A DNA stretch of 64,000 nucleotides from Neobacillus sp. CF12 (GTDB lineage: Bacteria; Bacillota; Bacilli; Bacillales; Cytobacillaceae): NCBI RefSeq assembly GCF_030348765.1, contig NZ_JAUCEU010000007.1:3114001-3178000 (forward strand). Direction: 5' to 3'. The notes beneath the pieces were generated by a model. It saw only the letters and a program-made list of their open reading frames with translations. It was not told where the DNA came from and did not search any database. Position numbers and translations under genes: made by a program. Below are positions 59,854-64,000 of the stretch, one piece after another; position 1 is the stretch's first letter, and every line of letters starts with the position of its first letter.

Positions 59854-60306
59854 TTGAAATATACTTTATGTTTTTTAAAAAAGGAAAATAAGGTTCTGAT
59901 GTTATTACGGGCAAAGGAACCAAATAAGGGAAAATGGAATGGTGTTGGCGGAAAGATTGAGAAATGTGAAACACCTGATGAAAGTTGCAAAAGAGAAGTT
60001 CTTGAAGAAACAGGATTAGTGTTAATGAAGCAGATTTTCAAGGGCATTATAGCCTTGAATGGGAATGAATGCATATATGTCTTTGTCAGCAATGACTTTG
60101 CTGGAAATATAATGCCCTCTGAAGAAGGAAGCCTTGAATGGAAGAATCTCGATTGGATTTTATCTTCAAGGGATGTTGTAGAGAATATCCCATTATTCAT
60201 TGAGGATGTATTAGATTTAGATAGTGAAGCAAAAGTATACGACTGCAGCTATGGAGAATCTGGGGAATTGACGGGGTTTAATATTAAACTATTTCAAACC
60301 AACTAA
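59854..60306 (+). CDS. NUDIX hydrolase (MutT/8-oxo-dGTPase-like)
   Basis: 150 residues from TTG 59854, with AAGGGG upstream. The opening LCFLKKENKVLMLLRAKEPNKGKWNGVGGKIEKCETPDESCKREVLEETGL includes the Nudix box (GGKIEKCETPDESCKREVLEETG, with R-E...E-x-x-E). The family removes oxidised or unwanted nucleotides. Its stop codon abuts a remnant of a PTS EIIA gene, so its present 3' neighbourhood results from rearrangement. Confidence 0.9.
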   Translation: MKYTLCFLKKENKVLMLLRAKEPNKGKWNGVGGKIEKCETPDESCKREVLEETGLVLMKQIFKGIIALNGNECIYVFVSNDFAGNIMPSEEGSLEWKNLDWILSSRDVVENIPLFIEDVLDLDSEAKVYDCSYGESGELTGFNIKLFQTN

Positions 60307-60542
60307 TTGGCCATGGTACGGTAAAACTGAGAGGAAAATACTTTACACCTCATGTGAAACAAGGCGACCATGTCAAGCAAGGAGACCTGCTGATTGAATT
60401 TGAAATCGATCAAATAAAAGCAGAGGGATTTGAAGCAACAACATTGGTTGTTATTACAAATACCGATCAATATCTTGACGTTAAAGCTGCTGCCAGTGAA
60501 ACGGTAGAACAAAATGATCAGTTATTGAGGTTAACAGTTTAA
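60307..60542 (+). pseudogene. Remnant of a PTS EIIA domain
   Basis: An open stretch of about 78 codons with no proper start encodes GTVKLRGKYFTPHVKQGDHV and the rest of an EIIA C-terminus ending DQLLRLTV. It is nearly identical to the end of the gene at 48653-50251 (about 70 bases in a row agree). It begins exactly at the NUDIX stop codon. This is a 5'-deleted paralog, followed by a 52-bp repeat array and a related terminator. Confidence 0.88.
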
Positions 60543-60596
60543 TCTATTCTTTAGGCTTTGTTACAGGCAGATGTGGATTCTCACGAAAACCTTATG

Positions 60597-60804
60597 AAGG
60601 ACTAATCTCACTTGGGATTCTCCTGATTTGTCTTTCATCATGCTTATGAAGGACTAATCTCTCTGGGAATTCTCCTGATTTGTCTTTCATCATGCTTATG
60701 AAGGACTAATCTCACTGGGATTCTCCTGATTTGTCTTTCATCATGCGTATAAAGGACTAATCTCATTGGGGATTCTCCTGATTTGTCTTTCATAATAATC
60801 AACA
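60597..60804. repeat. 52-bp tandem repeat array (four units)
   Basis: Units start at 60597, 60649, 60701 and 60752 (steps 52, 52, 51). Each holds GAAGGACTAATC and GATTTGTC(T)TTC at the same offsets as in the array at 37440, including a T.T mismatch in the stem, while the intervening bases differ. It lies between the EIIA remnant stop and its terminator. Confidence 0.93.
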
Positions 60805-60829
60805 ATGAAATTTAACAAAGCTATTTGTT

Positions 60830-60866
60830 AAAGGGTTGGCCCAAATTGGACCAACCCTTTCTGATT
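60830..60866 (+). terminator. Terminator
   Basis: AAAGGGTTGG / CCAACCCTTT stem with loop. It resembles the terminator of the intact PTS-like gene (50263), so it is the original 3' end of the remnant gene. Confidence 0.75.
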
Positions 60867-61321
60867 CCTTCTCTTATTTCAGCAGTTCCACGAGTTCGGA
60901 ATACTGAGAATAATGGAAGTAATGAATAAAACATTTTCATTCCACTAATTTAGAAAAAAATGGTCACGTCGACATTTGATCGCTGAATTTGTTAATCAAA
61001 CGTTTAATTAGTTTTTTAAACCTTATGTACCAAGGCTTCACACTCGTTAATCAAACGTTTGATTAGTTTAGCGCCCGATTTAATTAAACGATTGATTAGT
61101 AAAAAATTGCTCTTAATACATTGTTTTCTTAAGTTCCACAATCTTCTTTAACAATCTTCTCGTATAAGCACCAAGATTAAACTCCTCTATTAAAAATCTT
61201 TCATTCTGATTAAGGTAGGATTCAAATTATAAAAAATAACCAATATTTACGTTTGAATGATTTTCAAAGTAAATCTTGGTTATATAATTTGGAGGCTGTT
61301 TCATTATTCATCCTATTTGGT
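60867..61321. other. Intergenic region with three orphan palindromes
   Basis: Holds three LacI-type palindromes at 60994-61009, 61049-61064 and about 61082-61097, but no gene whose start is close on either strand. The nearest genes are the 3' ends of the PTS remnant and the ABC operon. Probably the promoter region of a deleted sugar gene. Confidence 0.5.
60994..61098. promoter_or_regulatory. Three AATCAAACGTTTGATT-type palindromes
   Basis: AATCAAACGTTTAATT, AATCAAACGTTTGATT (perfect) and AATTAAACGATTGATT; centres are about 55 and 33 bp apart. Central CG and A/T arms resemble LacI-family operators. Confidence 0.55.
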
Positions 61322-62227
61322 TTATTTCATTCCGGATGTAGCAATACCTTCTACAATATATCGCTGGAAGAAGACGAAAATTAAAAATACTGGCACGATC
61401 GACAGTACCGACATAGCAAAAAGCGATCCAAGAGCAGCTTCTCCACCCGCATCGGTGAACATTCGAAGAGCGAGTGTTACGGTGTATTTTTCTACACCAC
61501 TGAGATATAGAAGCTGGCTAAAAAAGTCATTCCAAGTCCAGATGAATGTAAATATGGTGGTTGTAACGATGGCTGGAACAGTTAGGGGCAATATAATTCG
61601 AAAATAGATAGCAATAGGTCCGCATCCATCTATGGTAGCTGCTTCATCCAATTCTCTCGGTAGTGACCGAATAAATTGAACGGTTAGAAAAATAAAAAAT
61701 CCATCTACGGCAAAAAACTTCGGCACTACAATTGGCAAAATAGTATTAATCCATTCCAACTTATTAAAAATGATGTACTGTGGAACAATAAGTACATGCA
61801 TCGGAATCATCATCGTCATCATCATCAAAGCAAACCAAATTTTTTTGTGTTTGAATTCCAACCGAGCAAATGCATATGCTGTTAGCGAGCAGGACAGGAC
61901 ATTGCCAATCACGGCCAATCCGACCATAATAAATGAATTTAGATAAAAGGTGGCGAACGTTGTACCTGATGTGCCTTTCCATCCTTTTATGTAATTCGAA
62001 AGCGTTAAATCTTTCGGCCACAGACTGTTATCACTCAGAATACTTTGTGTAGGTTTAAACGAGCTGATAATCATCCATAAGATCGGATAAAGCATTATTA
62101 TTACTCCGACCAGAATGACAGCGTGCAATATCATTTTTTTAAAACGAAGTGGGCTTGTTATCCTTTTTTCCCGTGTCCTCAACATAAACCTATTTTTTTG
62201 TTGTTTAATCTGGATTGACTTTTCCAT
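61322..62227 (-). CDS. Sugar ABC transporter permease, MalG type (second system)
   Basis: 301 residues with six helices and a longer cytoplasmic N-terminus (1-30) than usual. The EAA loop LDEAATIDGCGPIAIYFRIILPLTVPAIVTT (about 193-223) and the C-terminal FFQRYIVEGIATSGMK are CUT1 MalG-type. GGGGTGA precedes the ATG. It follows the MalF-type gene closely (4 bp) and forms the end of an operon whose binding protein is cut by the window edge. Confidence 0.92.
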   Translation of the reverse strand: MEKSIQIKQQKNRFMLRTREKRITSPLRFKKMILHAVILVGVIIMLYPILWMIISSFKPTQSILSDNSLWPKDLTLSNYIKGWKGTSGTTFATFYLNSFIMVGLAVIGNVLSCSLTAYAFARLEFKHKKIWFALMMMTMMIPMHVLIVPQYIIFNKLEWINTILPIVVPKFFAVDGFFIFLTVQFIRSLPRELDEAATIDGCGPIAIYFRIILPLTVPAIVTTTIFTFIWTWNDFFSQLLYLSGVEKYTVTLALRMFTDAGGEAALGSLFAMSVLSIVPVFLIFVFFQRYIVEGIATSGMK

Positions 62228-62231
62228 CTTA

Positions 62232-63134
62232 TCACCCCTGATCCCCGTAATGAACCCATTTTTTCGAAGTTAAAAAGATAAGACCCGTAAAAAAGGCGAT
62301 GATTAAAAGCAGTGACCAGGCCATAGCTGAGGCGTAGCCCATTTGGAAGTTACCGAAGCCATTCTGGTACAAATAAAGAGTATAAAACAGTGTAGAATTT
62401 ACCGGTCCTCCTGTTCCGTTACTGATAATATAAGCTGGTGTGAATGCTTGAAAAGAACTAATGATTTGCATAATGCCATTAAATAAAATAATAGGTGATA
62501 GACAAGGCAACGTTATGTGAATAAATTGCTTCCATTTTCCAGCACCGTCCAAGGATGATGCTTCGTAAAATTCCTGAGGGATTTGCTTAAGTCCCGCCAA
62601 GAAGATAACCATAGGTGAGCCAAATTGCCAAACCTTTAACAATATAAGGGACCAAATGGCATAATCGGGCGTACCTACCCAGCTTGGCATATCAATCCCT
62701 GCATAACCCAGCAATTGATTGACAATACCACTGTCTCCGAACACCTGCTGCCAAAGAATTGCAATCGCCACGCTTCCACCAATCAACGAAGGAATATAGT
62801 AAACGGCGCGATAAATTCCTAGACCACGAATCCCTTTATTTAAGAGCAGTGCTAGAAAAAGAGCAAACGATAACTCCAGCGGTACTGCAACTAACACGTA
62901 AGTAACGGTAACCTTGAGTGCTTGAAAGTACTGTGGATCCTGGGTAAACATGGTCAGATAATTTTTCAATCCAACCCAGTTAGGTGAAGATACGAAATTG
63001 TAATTTGTAAATGAAAGGTACAAAGAACTTAGAAACGGAAAGCCACTAAACACCACCAATCCTATTAGCCATGGCGCCAGAAAGAGGTATGGAATTATCG
63101 ATGACCACCGTTTTTGGTCAAATAAATTCAACAT
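62232..63134 (-). CDS. Sugar ABC transporter permease, MalF type (second system)
   Basis: 300 residues, starting MLNLFDQKRWSSIIPYLFLA. Six helices; the EAA loop FYEASSLDGAGKWKQFIHITLPCLSPIILFN (about 188-218) is typical of CUT1 permeases. The next gene in the operon is the MalG partner. It follows the binding protein with a 70-bp gap. The substrate is unknown, but neighbours (NUDIX, PTS remnant, fructan operon) suggest another sugar. Confidence 0.92.
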   Translation of the reverse strand: MLNLFDQKRWSSIIPYLFLAPWLIGLVVFSGFPFLSSLYLSFTNYNFVSSPNWVGLKNYLTMFTQDPQYFQALKVTVTYVLVAVPLELSFALFLALLLNKGIRGLGIYRAVYYIPSLIGGSVAIAILWQQVFGDSGIVNQLLGYAGIDMPSWVGTPDYAIWSLILLKVWQFGSPMVIFLAGLKQIPQEFYEASSLDGAGKWKQFIHITLPCLSPIILFNGIMQIISSFQAFTPAYIISNGTGGPVNSTLFYTLYLYQNGFGNFQMGYASAMAWSLLLIIAFFTGLIFLTSKKWVHYGDQG

Positions 63135-63206
63135 TGTTTGAACTCCTTTTTTAAGTACAAAAGCTCAAGATTTTTATTCATGAGCTTTTGCTCTTATAAA
63201 ATTGAC

Positions 63207-64000
63207 TTATCGGTTTAAAATTTGTTCAGCCTGTGAAAAGAATTCATCCACAGCTTGTGAGATGCTCTTTTGTTCAAAGGCAATGGCTTGGTTAGTGGAC
63301 AGCAAAAGCTTCTGTACAGATGTACTATTACTCGGCATAGATGGATATGGCTTGGATGATTGGATCATTTCGTCAACAAATGCATATTCCTTATTCTCCG
63401 GTTCTCCAAGAAGAGGTTTGATTACTTCCTGCATTTGTTTAGAAGCTTGTGGACCATGCTCGCCTTTAAAAATTTTCGCAGCATCCGGATCGTTAGCAAC
63501 AAAATTGATCAGCTTTGCTGCTTCCTTGGGATGTTTTGTCTTTGCGGATATTCCCAATGATGCGACAATCAGTGGAACCTTTTTCTCGCCATTTGGGTCC
63601 ATAGGATAGCTAACTATGGCCAACTCGTCTTTTGCAGAGCCTTGATAAATTTTCAGCTGATTAGAGCTTTTACTAATCATCGCAACCTTACCAAGCGCAA
63701 GCATAGACTGCTCCTGTGTTTTATCCCCTTGTTCTGATTGAATGTCTGCAGGTGGAGTTAATCCGTCTTTACGCATTTGATCCCAGAAGGTGAACCAGTC
63801 GGTCAAATCCTGTTTATTGATTCCTAGTCCATCGCCTTTGAATACTGACTTTCCTCTTTGTTGTGCAAATAACTCGAGCCCGCGATATACGCCACCCTCG
63901 TCCTCAGTAGCCCATGCATCCTTACCCAACGATTTTTGAAGAGCTTTCGCGGTTTCAACATATTCATCCCATGTCCAGTTGTTTTTAGGAAGCTCTAGAC
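63207..64000 (-). CDS. Sugar ABC transporter substrate-binding protein (N-terminus outside window)
   Basis: The minus-strand frame is open to the window end. NWTWDEYVETAKALQKSLGKDAWA and the following GGVYRGLELFAQQRGKSVF match the CUT1 binding-protein pattern, as does the later SAKTKHPKEAAKLINFVANDPDAAKIF (about 170 residues from the C-terminus). Signal peptide and lipobox are beyond position 64000. The first gene of a three-gene importer operon. Confidence 0.9.
   Translation of the reverse strand, partial: LELPKNNWTWDEYVETAKALQKSLGKDAWATEDEGGVYRGLELFAQQRGKSVFKGDGLGINKQDLTDWFTFWDQMRKDGLTPPADIQSEQGDKTQEQSMLALGKVAMISKSSNQLKIYQGSAKDELAIVSYPMDPNGEKKVPLIVASLGISAKTKHPKEAAKLINFVANDPDAAKIFKGEHGPQASKQMQEVIKPLLGEPENKEYAFVDEMIQSSKPYPSMPSNSTSVQKLLLSTNQAIAFEQKSISQAVDEFFSQAEQILNR

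Noticed and set aside
60354..60542. Stand-alone small gene
   Set aside because: It is the tail of an EIIA domain in frame from 60307, without a start or ribosome binding site of its own.
1..64000. tRNA, rRNA or tmRNA genes
   Set aside because: No cloverleaf, anticodon-loop or rRNA-like sequence was recognised on either strand by eye.

Overview
The window looks like chromosome from a low-GC, spore-forming Bacillaceae, in the Bacillus/Neobacillus area (inferred from gene content, SD-rich starts and AT-rich DNA). It holds a DeoR-type fruRKA operon, DctA with a DctS/DctR-like pair, an Mhq/Spx electrophile-stress block, YesM/YesN-type sensing and a GH32 fructan operon. I saw no rRNA, tRNA, CRISPR or intact transposase.

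Layout. 1-9 kb: edge of an HD (RSH-like) hydrolase, a charged DDRR protein, an esterase, an amino-acid permease behind a promoter-terminator leader, a glutathionyl-hydroquinone-reductase-like enzyme, four GNAT acetyltransferases and YggT. 9-14 kb: fruR-fruK-fruA and a HAD phosphatase. 14-18 kb: a DHODH-like protein fused to a duplicated membrane module, then several small genes. 18-25 kb: dctA, a split chromate transporter, dctR/dctS, and a TetR gene with a membrane protein that carries matching operators. 25-32 kb: DUF3231, GMC oxidoreductase with its small subunit, MerR/SRPBCC, PaiB, LCP and CAP proteins. 32-39 kb: AraC-GyrI, an ECF sigma/PadR/HAAS-FtsW operon, DUF1398, Gfo/Idh, IclR and a lipoprotein gene bounded by inverted repeats. 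39-46 kb: quinone/electrophile detoxification (azoreductase, WrbA-like, MhqD, two ring-cleaving dioxygenases, flavin reductase, MhqR, Spx). 46-64 kb: sugars: fructose-6-phosphate aldolase, AraC, an unusual PTS EIIC-EIIA protein, GH32 with an ABC importer, a YesMN system with its own binding protein, a NUDIX gene joined to a PTS remnant, and a second ABC importer cut by the window end.

The most unusual signal is non-coding. Five intergenic arrays of tandem repeats (about 6.8, 23.3, 35.5, 37.6 and 60.7 kb) differ in sequence but share a period of about 52 bp (exactly 52 in most units) and, in four, short inverted arms interrupted by one mismatch. Two of them (37.6 and 60.7 kb) keep the same arm sequence at identical offsets while the rest has diverged. 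A separate family at 40.4-40.8 kb has exact 21-bp phasing. One 52-bp array runs into the last codons of a gene, and another sits between a truncated PTS gene and its terminator.

How genes may work together (inference): the fructose PTS, GH32 and ABC genes form a CcpA-regulated fructan/fructose uptake set; the Mhq/Spx cluster carries MhqR-like boxes at three or more promoters; DctS/DctR probably sense and control C4-dicarboxylate uptake.
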